Below, piece after piece: positions 27,082-34,592 of a stretch of DNA of 34,592 nucleotides (its first letter is position 1; each line of letters opens with the position of its first letter). Made by a program: the position numbers and the translations under genes. The stretch covers positions 1 through 34,592 of the forward strand of contig CANQTO010000027.1 of the NCBI GenBank assembly GCA_947626785.1, in the 5' to 3' direction. Source of the DNA: an uncultured Oscillospiraceae bacterium (lineage in GTDB: Bacteria; Bacillota; Clostridia; Oscillospirales; Oscillospiraceae). The notes beneath the pieces are model-generated. The model ran no database searches, was not told where the DNA came from, and was given only the letters and a program-made list of their open reading frames with translations.

Positions 27082-28029
27082 CTACACCCGGCGCATTTCG
27101 TTTCGATAAAAGCAGTCACCCTTGGATACTGTGATCAGTTCCCCCCAGTTTTCCATCGTTTGGATACGCTTGGCGATCCACCAATCGCCGATACCCAGCT
27201 GACACCGCCCCAACACTTCGCCGATAAGCTGACCCACCCGGAAAGTTCCGTCAGGGATATGGGCACGGATAAATGCGTCGTAGAAGTCCTCACTTACACT
27301 GTGCAGCCGCCCGTTGATGACAGCGCGCAGAGGGGCGTTTTCAGCCCGGAGCCGGGACCACTCCATGGCGACAGCTCTGCGGACACTTTTAGAGATCTCA
27401 CGCTCCAACGGCAGATACGCCGCCCAGTCCCCCGGAGACAATTCCCCCCAGTTCAAACAGGACTGCGCCGTGCCATCTTCCAATGGCATCCACCGGGGCA
27501 TCTCTACAGCCGTGACAGGGCAGTCGCAGTCCCGCAACAGCCAAAGCACTTCATAAAAACCGCACAGGGAATAGGGGGCATTGCTGTACCAGATGCGCAC
27601 AGCTTCACCCTGTTTGCCGCCCTCCAAAAGCCGCTTTCTGTCCCGCTGGCGTTCTTCCCACAGCTGATCCCGCTGAGTATGGTCATCCGGGTCACAGCCT
27701 GGGAGGGGAAAGCCGCCCCCCAGCCAAGCGGTGAGCAGATCAAACCTGGCCTTCTCTGCGTCAGGGCCGCTGAGTGAGCCGATGTCCAGTCCAATACAGG
27801 GGCACAACACATCTCCGGGGTTACCGCCTACAGGCCGCGCCCGTCGGTTCTCCCTCTCACGCCGGTTTTTTAACTGGGCTATAGCCTGCTCTTTCTCTTC
27901 CTGAGAGGGTACTTGTTCTCCGCTACCGAGGATAATAGCAATTGGCCCATCGTCCCAAGTGGACGGCCCACAATGCGTGGCCAGCTTCAATGCTCCACAT
28001 TCACTGTCGGAAAAAACGATCTGTAACAT
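27082..28029 (-). CDS. DUF1835/DUF3658 domain protein
   Basis: A 315-residue cytoplasmic protein with an N-terminal DUF1835 domain (MLQIVFSDSECGALKLA, then a variable charged insert and VTAVEMPRWMPLEDG) and a C-terminal DUF3658 domain (LRAVINGRLHSVSEDFYDAF, VGQLIGEVLG, IGDWWIAKRIQTM). The pair is common in Firmicutes and its function is unknown. The start has GGAG about 8 nt upstream and a strong minus-strand promoter at 28081-28109. Base composition is lower in GC than the flanking core genes. It forms a two-gene accessory unit with the GNAT gene. Confidence 0.83.
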   Translation of the reverse strand: MLQIVFSDSECGALKLATHCGPSTWDDGPIAIILGSGEQVPSQEEKEQAIAQLKNRRERENRRARPVGGNPGDVLCPCIGLDIGSLSGPDAEKARFDLLTAWLGGGFPLPGCDPDDHTQRDQLWEERQRDRKRLLEGGKQGEAVRIWYSNAPYSLCGFYEVLWLLRDCDCPVTAVEMPRWMPLEDGTAQSCLNWGELSPGDWAAYLPLEREISKSVRRAVAMEWSRLRAENAPLRAVINGRLHSVSEDFYDAFIRAHIPDGTFRVGQLIGEVLGRCQLGIGDWWIAKRIQTMENWGELITVSKGDCFYRNEMRRV

Positions 28030-28080
28030 GGTAAAAACTCCGTTTCAAATCTCTATATGTCACACTGGTTGACTTTTGAA

Positions 28081-28109
28081 ATTATATCATATCTGCTCCC
28101 GCCGTTCAA
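28081..28109 (-). promoter_or_regulatory. Sigma-A promoter of the DUF1835-GNAT unit
   Basis: On the minus strand TTGAAC (28109-28104), a 17-nt spacer and TATAAT (28086-28081) with an upstream TGN extension. The start of transcription would be near 28075, about 45 nt before the ATG. Confidence 0.75.
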
Positions 28110-28177
28110 CCGGACACATTGCCCGGCCGGGCCTGGCATCTTAGTGAAATCGCGGCTTGCGCCGGTGAAATTGGGGT

Positions 28178-28470
28178 CCCCATGAAAGCCGTAGGCTTTC
28201 ATGGGGAAAAGGAAGAATGACCCTGACCGATGGCTGGAGACACACTTGTGGGGCTTCAGCATCTTCAGGGTCATTCTGACGTGACGATACAAGACTCGAA
28301 CTTGCGGAGGCCTGGCGCTGCGCGCCTGCCTCCGGCACCGATCCGCCCGGCAGAGCCGGGCTTATATTTGATCGTCCGCGCAGCGGACACCACACCTTTT
28401 CACTCTTCACTATTACTTATTACCTCCAAAAATCGGCCCCGATTTTTGAGTGAAGAGTGAATAGTGAAAA
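28178..28470. repeat. Third intergenic hairpin array beside tRNA-Val
   Basis: The gap 28030-28517 has no credible gene. Hairpins: 28178-28190/28194-28206 (13 bp, perfect), 28214-28226/28265-28277 (13 bp, perfect, 38-nt loop), 28305-28311/28328-28334 enclosing 28314-28318/28322-28326, 28345-28351/28355-28361 (7 bp), 28374-28379/28383-28388 (6 bp) and 28427-28436/28439-28448 (10 bp). The last is flanked by imperfect inverted TTTTCACT- and GTGAAGAGTGAA-type arms (about 28397-28420 and 28449-28476), which look like a small MITE-like palindrome. Confidence 0.65.
28283..28304 (-). repeat. Stray 3' fragment of tRNA-Val (possible att scar)
   Basis: These 22 bp are identical to 28523-28544, the T-arm and most of the 3' acceptor strand of the intact tRNA-Val, in the same orientation and 240 bp away. 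The rest of the tRNA is missing. Such 3' fragments mark the far end of elements that integrate into tRNA genes, although CCA and the last acceptor base are not included here. Confidence 0.7.
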
Positions 28471-28480
28471 GTGAAGAAGT

Positions 28481-28518
28481 AAAAATCGGCTGACTTCTTG
28501 CGAAGCCAGCCGATTTTT
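28481..28518 (-). terminator. Terminator of tRNA-Val
   Basis: 17-bp stem with one mismatch (28481-28497/28502-28518) and a 4-nt loop. On the minus strand it ends in GATTTTTAC, immediately after the CCA of the tRNA. The AAAAATCGG arm sequence also forms the inner palindrome at 28427-28448. Confidence 0.85.
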
Positions 28519-28593
28519 GGTGGACGATACAAGACTCGAACTTGTGACCTCCCGCACGTCAAGCGGATGCGCTACCAGCTGCGCCAATCGTCC
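28518..28593 (-). tRNA. tRNA-Val (anticodon GAC)
   Basis: Minus-strand cloverleaf of 76 nt including encoded CCA. Acceptor GGACGAT pairs with ATCGTCC. The D-loop contains AGCTGGT. The anticodon stem TCCGC/GCGGG encloses the loop TTGACGT (anticodon GAC), and the T-arm is ACAAG-TTCGAGT-CTTGT. It has its own promoter and terminator and is transcribed alone. Confidence 0.97.
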
Positions 28594-28614
28594 ATGTGCC
28601 TTTCAGCATGAGGT

Positions 28615-28643
28615 ATTTTACACGATGTGAGGGCGCTTGTCAA
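28615..28643 (-). promoter_or_regulatory. Sigma-A promoter of tRNA-Val
   Basis: Minus-strand TTGACA (28643-28638), 17-nt spacer and TAAAAT (28620-28615), about 20 nt before the mature 5' end. Near consensus. Confidence 0.85.
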
Positions 28644-28713
28644 GTTTTTTTATGAAAAGCTTCGCAGAAAACCTTTACGGACCGGCCGGGGACCCAATTT
28701 GCAGGGCAGCATC

Positions 28714-28742
28714 TTGACCGGAGGAGCGAATAATGATAAAAT
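28714..28742 (+). promoter_or_regulatory. Sigma-A promoter of the methyltransferase gene
   Basis: TTGACC (28714-28719), 17-nt spacer, TAAAAT (28737-28742). The start of transcription would be near 28749, which puts the upstream ATG at 28733 outside the transcript and supports the start at 28775. Confidence 0.65.
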
Positions 28743-28774
28743 ATCTCTTCAAGTATGACTTGCTGGAGACTGCT

Positions 28775-29635
28775 ATGTGGGTATCGGATAAATGGCGGGA
28801 TTTTGAACTGATCGACTGCTCCGACGGGGAGAAGCTGGAGCGCTGGGGGGACTTCTACCTGGTGCGGCCGGACCCCCAGGCCATCTGGAGCACGCCCCGG
28901 CGCAACAAGCACTGGCTGGACCGGGACGCCCGCTACCGGCGCAGCGAGAGCGGCGGCGGCAGCTGGGACAAGGGCGGCCTGCCGGAGAGCTGGCAGATCC
29001 GCTACGGGGAGCTGCGCTTCAACGTCAAGCCCATGAACTTCAAGCACACCGGCCTCTTCCCCGAACAGGCGGCCAACTGGGACTGGGCCATGGAGAAGAT
29101 CCGTTCAGCCGGCCGGCCCGTGAGCGTGCTGAACCTCTTCGCCTACACGGGCGCTGCCACGGTAGCCTGCGCCAAGGCCGGGGCCAGCGTCTGCCATGTG
29201 GACGCGGCCAAGGGCATGGTGGCCTGGGCCAGGGAGAACGCCGCCGCCTCCGGGCTCCGGGAGGCCCCCATCCGCTGGATCGTGGACGACTGCGCCAAGT
29301 TCGTGGAGCGGGAGATCCGCCGGGGCCGCCGCTACGACGCGCTGATCATGGACCCGCCCTCCTACGGCCGGGGGCCCGGCGGCGAGGTCTGGAAGCTGGA
29401 GAAGGACCTGTGGCCCTTCGTTTCCCTCTGCGCCGGAGTGCTGTCCGAGGAGCCCCTGTTCGTGCTCATCAACTCCTACACCACCGGCCTGTCCCCCTCG
29501 GTGCTGAGCTACACGGTGGAGAGCATCTTTACGAAAAAATTCGGCGGCCGCAGCGAGAGCCGGGAGCTGGGCCTGCCGGTGACGGAGAGCGGGCTCTGTC
29601 TGCCCTGCGGCGCCTCCTGCCGTTGGGAACATTGA
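28775..29635 (+). CDS. Class I SAM-dependent methyltransferase (RlmI/RlmK-like, probable rRNA methylase)
   Basis: A 286-residue Rossmann-fold methyltransferase. SAM-binding motif I is VLNLFAYTGAATVACAKAG, the acidic motif is VCHVDAAKGMVAWARENA, and motif IV is ALIMDPPSYGRGPGGEVWKL, like the NPPxF/DPPSF class that methylates RNA bases (RlmI/RlmK family). No PUA domain is present, unlike RlmI. Target unknown. The frame also has an ATG at 28733 behind AGGAG, but the promoter -10 overlaps that region. Family members, as I recall them, begin MW-D-W-D, matching MWVSDKWRDFEL at 28775, which has GGAG 7 nt upstream. It is followed by the ECF transporter genes 37 nt later. Confidence 0.85.
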   Translation: MWVSDKWRDFELIDCSDGEKLERWGDFYLVRPDPQAIWSTPRRNKHWLDRDARYRRSESGGGSWDKGGLPESWQIRYGELRFNVKPMNFKHTGLFPEQAANWDWAMEKIRSAGRPVSVLNLFAYTGAATVACAKAGASVCHVDAAKGMVAWARENAAASGLREAPIRWIVDDCAKFVEREIRRGRRYDALIMDPPSYGRGPGGEVWKLEKDLWPFVSLCAGVLSEEPLFVLINSYTTGLSPSVLSYTVESIFTKKFGGRSESRELGLPVTESGLCLPCGASCRWEH

Positions 29636-29672
29636 GCCGTTTTGCGCATCATATAGATAAGAGGAACGAATT

Positions 29673-30506
29673 TTGGACGGGATCATTCAGTTTGAAAAGG
29701 TACATTACAAATATCCGGAGGATGAGCGGGAGAGCCTGCGGGGCCTGGACCTGAGCATCCGGGAGGGCAGCTTCACGGCGGTTCTGGGGCGCAACGGCTC
29801 CGGAAAATCCACCCTGGCCAAGCACATGAACGCCATCCTGACCCCCACGGAGGGCCGGGTGCTGGTGGGCGGCGTGGACACCGCCGACGAGTCTAAGCTT
29901 CTGGACGTGCGCCGCCAGGTGGGCATGGTGTTCCAGAACCCGGACAACCAGATCGTGGCCAATGTGGTGGAGGACGACGTGGCCTTCGCCCCGGAGAACC
30001 TGGGCGTGGAGCCCGGGGAGATCCGCCGCCGGGTGGACGCGGCCTTAAAACAGGTGGGCATGTACGAGCACCGGCTCCACGCGCCCCATCTCCTCTCCGG
30101 CGGGCAGAAGCAGCGGGTCGCCATCGCCGGGGTCATCGCCATGGAGCCCAGGATCATCGTCCTGGACGAGCCCACGGCCATGCTGGACCCCCAGGGCCGC
30201 CGGGAGGTGCTCTCCACGGTGCTGCGCCTGCGCCGGGAAAAGGGCATGACGGTGGTGTGGATCACCCACCACATGGACGAGTGCATCCACGCCGACCGGC
30301 TCTTGATCATGGACCAAGGGCAGATCGCCGAGGACGGGACCCCGGCGGAGATCTTCTCCCGGGTGGAGCGGATGAAGGAGCTGGGCCTGGACGTGCCCGA
30401 GACCACCGGCCTGCTCTACGAGCTGAGGCAGGAGGGGCTGGACCTGCCCCTGGACGCCCTGGAGACAGAGGCCTGCGCGGAGGCAATCGCACAGCTCTTA
30501 AGATAA
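29673..30506 (+). CDS. ecfA1: Energy-coupling factor transporter ATPase EcfA1
   Basis: First of two ATPases that drive ECF vitamin and metal uptake with shared S components. The 277-residue protein has Walker A GRNGSGKST, Q-loop VFQNPDNQIV, signature LSGGQKQR, Walker B IIVLDEPTAMLD and the H-loop WITHHMDE. The TTG start at 29673 has AGAGGA about 7 nt upstream. ecfA2 and ecfT follow, but no S-component gene lies nearby, so this is a group II module serving scattered S proteins. Confidence 0.95.
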   Translation: MDGIIQFEKVHYKYPEDERESLRGLDLSIREGSFTAVLGRNGSGKSTLAKHMNAILTPTEGRVLVGGVDTADESKLLDVRRQVGMVFQNPDNQIVANVVEDDVAFAPENLGVEPGEIRRRVDAALKQVGMYEHRLHAPHLLSGGQKQRVAIAGVIAMEPRIIVLDEPTAMLDPQGRREVLSTVLRLRREKGMTVVWITHHMDECIHADRLLIMDQGQIAEDGTPAEIFSRVERMKELGLDVPETTGLLYELRQEGLDLPLDALETEACAEAIAQLLR

Positions 30507-30534
30507 GACAAAAGACAGAAGGAACTTTTTCGAT

Positions 30535-31407
30535 ATGGCGGAGATCAGAACAGAGGCCCTGAGCCATGTATACAGTGCCGGAACCCCCTTCGAGCGGACC
30601 GCTATCGAGGCGGTGAGCCTGGCGATCCCCCAGGGGCAGTTCGTGGGCGTGATCGGCCACACGGGCTCCGGCAAATCCACCTTTATCCAGCACCTGAACG
30701 CCCTGCTGCTCCCCTCCGGGGGCCGGGTGCTCAGCGGCGGGGAGGACATCAACCGGGACAAGAAGTCCCGGCGGGATATCAAGTGGAAGGTGGGGCTGGT
30801 GTTCCAGTACCCGGAGTACCAGCTCTTTGAGGAGACCGTCTACGCGGACATCGCCTTCGGCCCCAAGAATATGGAGCTGAGCCCGGAAGAGGTGGACCAG
30901 CGGGTCCGGGAGGCGGCGGGCTTCGTGGGCGTGGAGAGCCTGTTTGAGCGCTCCCCCCTGGAGCTCTCCGGCGGCCAGAAGCGCCGCATCGCCATCGCCG
31001 GGGTCATCGCCATGCGCCCGGAGGTGCTGGTCCTGGACGAGCCCACCGCGGGCCTGGACCCGGAGGGCTGCGGGCAGATCATGGAGAATATCAAAAACTA
31101 CCGGGAGCAGACCGGCGCCACGGTCGTCATCGTCAGCCACGACATGGACGGCGCCGCCGCCCTGACCGAGCGGCTGCTGGTCTTTAATGAGGGCCGCCTG
31201 GCCATGGACGGGACGCCGGAGGAGATCTTCTCCCGGCCGGAGGAGCTGCTGGCTATGGGCCTGGCCGTCCCCCGGCCCACGGCCATCGCCCTGGCCCTGA
31301 AGGAGCGGGGCCTGGAACTGGACGGGCCGGTCTATACCCGCCCCCAGCTGAAGGCGGCCATCCTCCGCGCCTGGCGGGCCAGAGAGGGGAGGGCCGGCAC
31401 ATGCTGA
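30535..31407 (+). CDS. ecfA2: Energy-coupling factor transporter ATPase EcfA2
   Basis: Second ATPase of the ECF module, forming a heterodimer with EcfA1. The 290-residue protein has Walker A GHTGSGKST, Q-loop VFQYPEYQLF, signature LSGGQKRR, Walker B VLVLDEPTAGLD and H-loop VIVSHDMD. The Tyr-rich Q-loop and C-terminal extension distinguish EcfA2 from EcfA1. GAAGGA precedes the ATG. The stop overlaps the ATG of ecfT by 7 nt. Confidence 0.95.
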   Translation: MAEIRTEALSHVYSAGTPFERTAIEAVSLAIPQGQFVGVIGHTGSGKSTFIQHLNALLLPSGGRVLSGGEDINRDKKSRRDIKWKVGLVFQYPEYQLFEETVYADIAFGPKNMELSPEEVDQRVREAAGFVGVESLFERSPLELSGGQKRRIAIAGVIAMRPEVLVLDEPTAGLDPEGCGQIMENIKNYREQTGATVVIVSHDMDGAAALTERLLVFNEGRLAMDGTPEEIFSRPEELLAMGLAVPRPTAIALALKERGLELDGPVYTRPQLKAAILRAWRAREGRAGTC

Positions 31408-32198
31408 AGGATATCACCCTGGGCCAGTATTTCCCCGGCGATACGGTGGTCCACCGGCTGGACCCCCGGACCAAGATCTTAGTGGTGGTCTTTTACATCG
31501 TCGCCATCTTCTCGGCCAAGGGCTGGCCCGGCTACGCCCTCTCCGTGCTGGCGCTGGCCGGCTGCGTGGCCGTTTCGAAGATCCGGCCTAAGAGCCTCTT
31601 CAAGGGCCTCAAGCCCATGATCCTCATTTTGACGCTGACGGCGGCGCTGAACCTGTTCTACACCCAGGGCCGGCCCATCCTGCCCGGCTGGATCATCACC
31701 TGGGAGGGCATCGCCCGGGCGGTGAAGATGGTGCTGCGGATCATGCTGCTGGTGACCAGCACCTTCCTGCTGACCTATACCACCAGCCCCATGGCCCTCA
31801 CCGACGGCCTGGAGCTGCTGCTGGGGCCTCTGAAGAAGCTGCATTTCCCCGTTCACGAGACCACCATCATGATGAGCATGGCCCTGCGCTTCATCCCCAC
31901 CCTCATCGAGGAGACGGACCGGATCATGTCCGCCCAGCGGGCGAGAGGTGCGGACTTTGAGAGCGGCGGCCTGGTGAAGCGGGCCAAGGCCCTGATCCCC
32001 ATCCTGGTGCCGCTGATCGTCTCCGCCGTGAACCGGGCCTACGACCTGGCCACGGCCATGGAGAGCCGCTGCTACCACGGGGGCGAGGGCCGCACCCGGA
32101 TGAAGCAGCTGCGCTTTCAGACGGCGGACTTCGCCGCCCTGGGCCTGGGGGCCGTCTTCCTGGCCCTGGTGCTGATCTTACGAAAGCTGGGACTGTAA
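31401..32198 (+). CDS. ecfT: Energy-coupling factor transmembrane protein EcfT
   Basis: Membrane scaffold that couples the two ATPases to a substrate-binding S component. The 265-residue protein has about five or six hydrophobic segments. It begins with GQYFPGDTVVHRLDPRTKI, as usual for EcfT, and has the two coupling-helix motifs with Ala-Arg-Gly: SAQRARGADFESGG and a related AMESRCYHGGEGRT, which contact the ATPases. GAGGGGAGGG precedes the ATG. truA starts 1 nt after the stop. Confidence 0.95.
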   Translation: MLKDITLGQYFPGDTVVHRLDPRTKILVVVFYIVAIFSAKGWPGYALSVLALAGCVAVSKIRPKSLFKGLKPMILILTLTAALNLFYTQGRPILPGWIITWEGIARAVKMVLRIMLLVTSTFLLTYTTSPMALTDGLELLLGPLKKLHFPVHETTIMMSMALRFIPTLIEETDRIMSAQRARGADFESGGLVKRAKALIPILVPLIVSAVNRAYDLATAMESRCYHGGEGRTRMKQLRFQTADFAALGLGAVFLALVLILRKLGL

Positions 32199-32199
32199 A

Positions 32200-32973
32200 A
32201 TGCCTATGAGAAACCTGGCCATGCGCCTGCGCTATGAGGGCAGCCGCTACCACGGCTGGCAGACCCAGAAGAACGACATCAGCGTCCAGCAGACTCTCGA
32301 GGAGGCCCTGGAGAAGGTCTGCGGGCATAAGGTGAAGGCCGTGGGCTGCGGCCGGACGGACGCGGGCGTCCACGCCCTGCGCTACTGCGCCAATTTCAGG
32401 ACCGACTGCCCCATCCCCGTGGAGCGGCTGCCGCTGGCGGTCAACTCCCGGCTGCCGGGGGATATCGCCGTGGAGCGGGCGGTGGAGGCCGGGGAGAGCT
32501 TCAACGCCATCGGCTCGTGTATAAAAAAAGAATATATCTACAAAATACTCAACAGGGACATCCGCGACCCCTTCCTGGAAAAGCGGGTCTGCTTCTATCC
32601 GCAGAAGCTGGACATTACACTGATGAAGCGGGCCGCCGCGGCCTTCGAGGGCACCCACGACTTCCGGGCCGTGCGCAGCGTGGGCACCGAGACCCGGACC
32701 ACGGTCCGCACGGTGCACTGGTGCAGGGTGGAGAAGGAGGGGGACCTGATCACGGTCTCCGTCTGCGCCGACGGCTTTCTGTACAACATGTGCCGGGCCA
32801 TCGTGGGCACCCTGGTCTACGCCTCCTACGGCAAGCTCCGGCCCGAGGACATCCCCGCCCTGCTGGAGAAGGGGGACCGGCGGCTCACCGGCCCCACCAT
32901 GCCGCCCCAGGGCCTGTATCTCAACCGGGTCTGGTACGAGGGCCAGGTGGGCGAGATGTTTTCCAGAATGTGA
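32200..32973 (+). CDS. truA: tRNA pseudouridine(38-40) synthase TruA
   Basis: Isomerises uridines 38-40 in the anticodon arm of many tRNAs. The 257-residue protein has the catalytic aspartate in GCGRTDAGVHAL (Asp54), the family start LRYEGSRYHGWQTQKND, then IKKEYIYKIL, FEGTHDFRAVRS and DGFLYNMCRAIVGTL. Full length. It lies directly after ecfT, the common ecfA1-ecfA2-ecfT-truA order in Firmicutes. Its own ribosome site is weak, so translation may depend on coupling. Confidence 0.97.
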   Translation: MPMRNLAMRLRYEGSRYHGWQTQKNDISVQQTLEEALEKVCGHKVKAVGCGRTDAGVHALRYCANFRTDCPIPVERLPLAVNSRLPGDIAVERAVEAGESFNAIGSCIKKEYIYKILNRDIRDPFLEKRVCFYPQKLDITLMKRAAAAFEGTHDFRAVRSVGTETRTTVRTVHWCRVEKEGDLITVSVCADGFLYNMCRAIVGTLVYASYGKLRPEDIPALLEKGDRRLTGPTMPPQGLYLNRVWYEGQVGEMFSRM

Positions 32974-32996
32974 GTATATATTTGTTCACAAATCTG

Positions 32997-33005
32997 TGCT
33001 ATACT
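32997..33005 (+). promoter_or_regulatory. Extended -10 promoter of the CvpA-like gene
   Basis: TGCTATACT has the TGN extension and a near-consensus TATACT. No clear -35 is seen 17 nt upstream. The leader to 33086 is about 75 nt. Confidence 0.5.
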
Positions 33006-33085
33006 ACTGACATGAAACCTCACGCGAAAAGGAAAGGATCATTCGGCGGCCCTGCCGCGAATACAGATAAAAGGATGAGATACAT

Positions 33086-33805
33086 ATGATCAGACTTGTT
33101 ATCGACGTCATTTTGCTCGTCATCATCGCTATGTGTACCTGGGGCGGTTACCGAAAGGGCCTGGTAGGGGGCGTGGCCTCCATCCTGGCCGTCATCATCG
33201 CCCTTTTCGGAGGCAGCCTGCTGTCCTCCGCCTATGCCCATGAGGTGGTCCCGGCCCTGGAGCCCTTTGTGGACGGCTTTATCGATTCCCAGACCACCCG
33301 GGAGGAGGTCCTCTCGGAGATGGGCTACGGCAGCACGGACCTGTCGCTGGAGGATATCCTGTCCCGGGACAGCTCCCTGCGCTATGATTACGCCTATGAC
33401 TGCCTGCTGCTGGTGGGCTTCTATCCCGACCGGGCCCAGGAGCTGGCGGACACCGCCGTCAAATACGCCGACGAGAACAGCGTGGATATGACCAAGGCCG
33501 TGGTCTCCACCCTCTGCGACACCATCAGCTATGTGGGCGGTCTGCTGCTGGCCTTTTTGATGATCCTGATCCTGCTGGTGGCGGTGGCCAACGTGGTGAA
33601 CCTCTCCTTCCGCCTGCCCAATATGGAGACTCTGGATGAGCTGGGCGGGGCCGGACTGGGCTTCGTGCAGGGCTTTCTGTTCTGCGTGCTGCTGTGCTGG
33701 GCGCTCAGCTTCTTCGGCATCGTCCTGGGGAAGGACACCCTGGCGGAGACCACCCTGGGCCGCTTCTTCCTGGCGTTCCAGTTCATTACCGACGGCCTGA
33801 TGTGA
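33086..33805 (+). CDS. CvpA family membrane protein
   Basis: A 239-residue integral membrane protein with four likely helices: about residues 4-21, 28-46, 149-172 and 190-215. An acidic soluble loop (about 50-145) lies between the two pairs. The first part (VIDVILLVIIAMCTWGGYRKGLVGGVASILAVIIALFGG) matches the CvpA/colicin V production family, whose members are linked to envelope homeostasis and purine synthesis regulation in other bacteria; the molecular role is unclear. The extra-long loop is larger than in Escherichia CvpA but is usual in Clostridia. It lies upstream of the Clp ATPase gene by about 70 nt. Confidence 0.83.
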   Translation: MIRLVIDVILLVIIAMCTWGGYRKGLVGGVASILAVIIALFGGSLLSSAYAHEVVPALEPFVDGFIDSQTTREEVLSEMGYGSTDLSLEDILSRDSSLRYDYAYDCLLLVGFYPDRAQELADTAVKYADENSVDMTKAVVSTLCDTISYVGGLLLAFLMILILLVAVANVVNLSFRLPNMETLDELGGAGLGFVQGFLFCVLLCWALSFFGIVLGKDTLAETTLGRFFLAFQFITDGLM

Positions 33806-33876
33806 ATTTGCTGTACAAAAGAGAAAAATAGGACCGGGGCGGACGCCCCCTGATCCCTGACGAAGGGGAGGACGAT

Positions 33877-34592
<716 letters not shown>

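Noticed and set aside
28053-28460. Short frames downstream of the tRNA-Val
   Set aside because: They span palindromes and the tRNA fragment and carry no recognisable domain or ribosome site.

Overview
The window reads as chromosome from a GC-rich, spore-forming Firmicute, most likely a gut Oscillospiraceae-type Clostridium. This is inferred from the spore genes (yunB, cotJ cluster, a BofC-like protein), type-A RNase P RNA, a single-membrane envelope gene set, AGGAGG ribosome sites and TTG/GTG starts. Most of it is ordinary core genome. No CRISPR array, transposase, phage module or rRNA was seen.

Layout. 1-118: 5' part of rnpB (minus strand, cut by the window edge), divergent from murD. 229-5575: murD, a methionine-gamma-lyase-like PLP enzyme, yunB and ligA. 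5580-6100: a non-coding gap packed with perfect hairpins. 6143-7108 (minus): a 6S-like RNA, a DUF1292 protein and a BofC-like protein. 7377-11828: a class A penicillin-binding protein, a small conserved protein of unknown function and a secreted four-SH3 NlpC/P60 endopeptidase. 11981-13024: a spore-coat operon in which CotJA and CotJB are fused, followed by CotJC. 13067-13267 (minus): a DUF4236 protein.

13433-17835 is the most interesting accessory operon. It encodes an ECF-type sigma factor, a translationally coupled single-pass membrane protein with a large outside domain (probable anti-sigma), and a lipoprotein that appears to join a propeller-like N-terminal half to an ABC-type solute-binding half, with no permease. 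It looks like a self-contained envelope or ligand-sensing circuit.

17974-26410: a SpoU-family RNA methyltransferase, a second hairpin-rich gap, then dprA, topA, trmFO, plsX, rnc and a radical SAM gene, tightly packed. 26545-28029 (minus) is a small AT-richer accessory patch (GNAT acetyltransferase, DUF1835/DUF3658 protein). It lies next to a third hairpin array, a stray 3' fragment of tRNA-Val and the intact tRNA-Val(GAC), which suggests an old integration site. 28775-34592: an rRNA-methyltransferase-like gene, the ecfA1-ecfA2-ecfT energising module, truA, a CvpA-like membrane protein, and the start of a ClpC-type AAA+ unfoldase that carries a zinc finger instead of the usual Clp N-domain.

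Themes: envelope synthesis and remodelling (murD, PBP, NlpC/P60), DNA and RNA maintenance (ligA, dprA, topA, rnc, truA, trmFO, methyltransferases), sporulation, and three hairpin-filled intergenic gaps. Long open frames antisense to topA/trmFO and ligA are shadows of GC-rich codon use and were left out.
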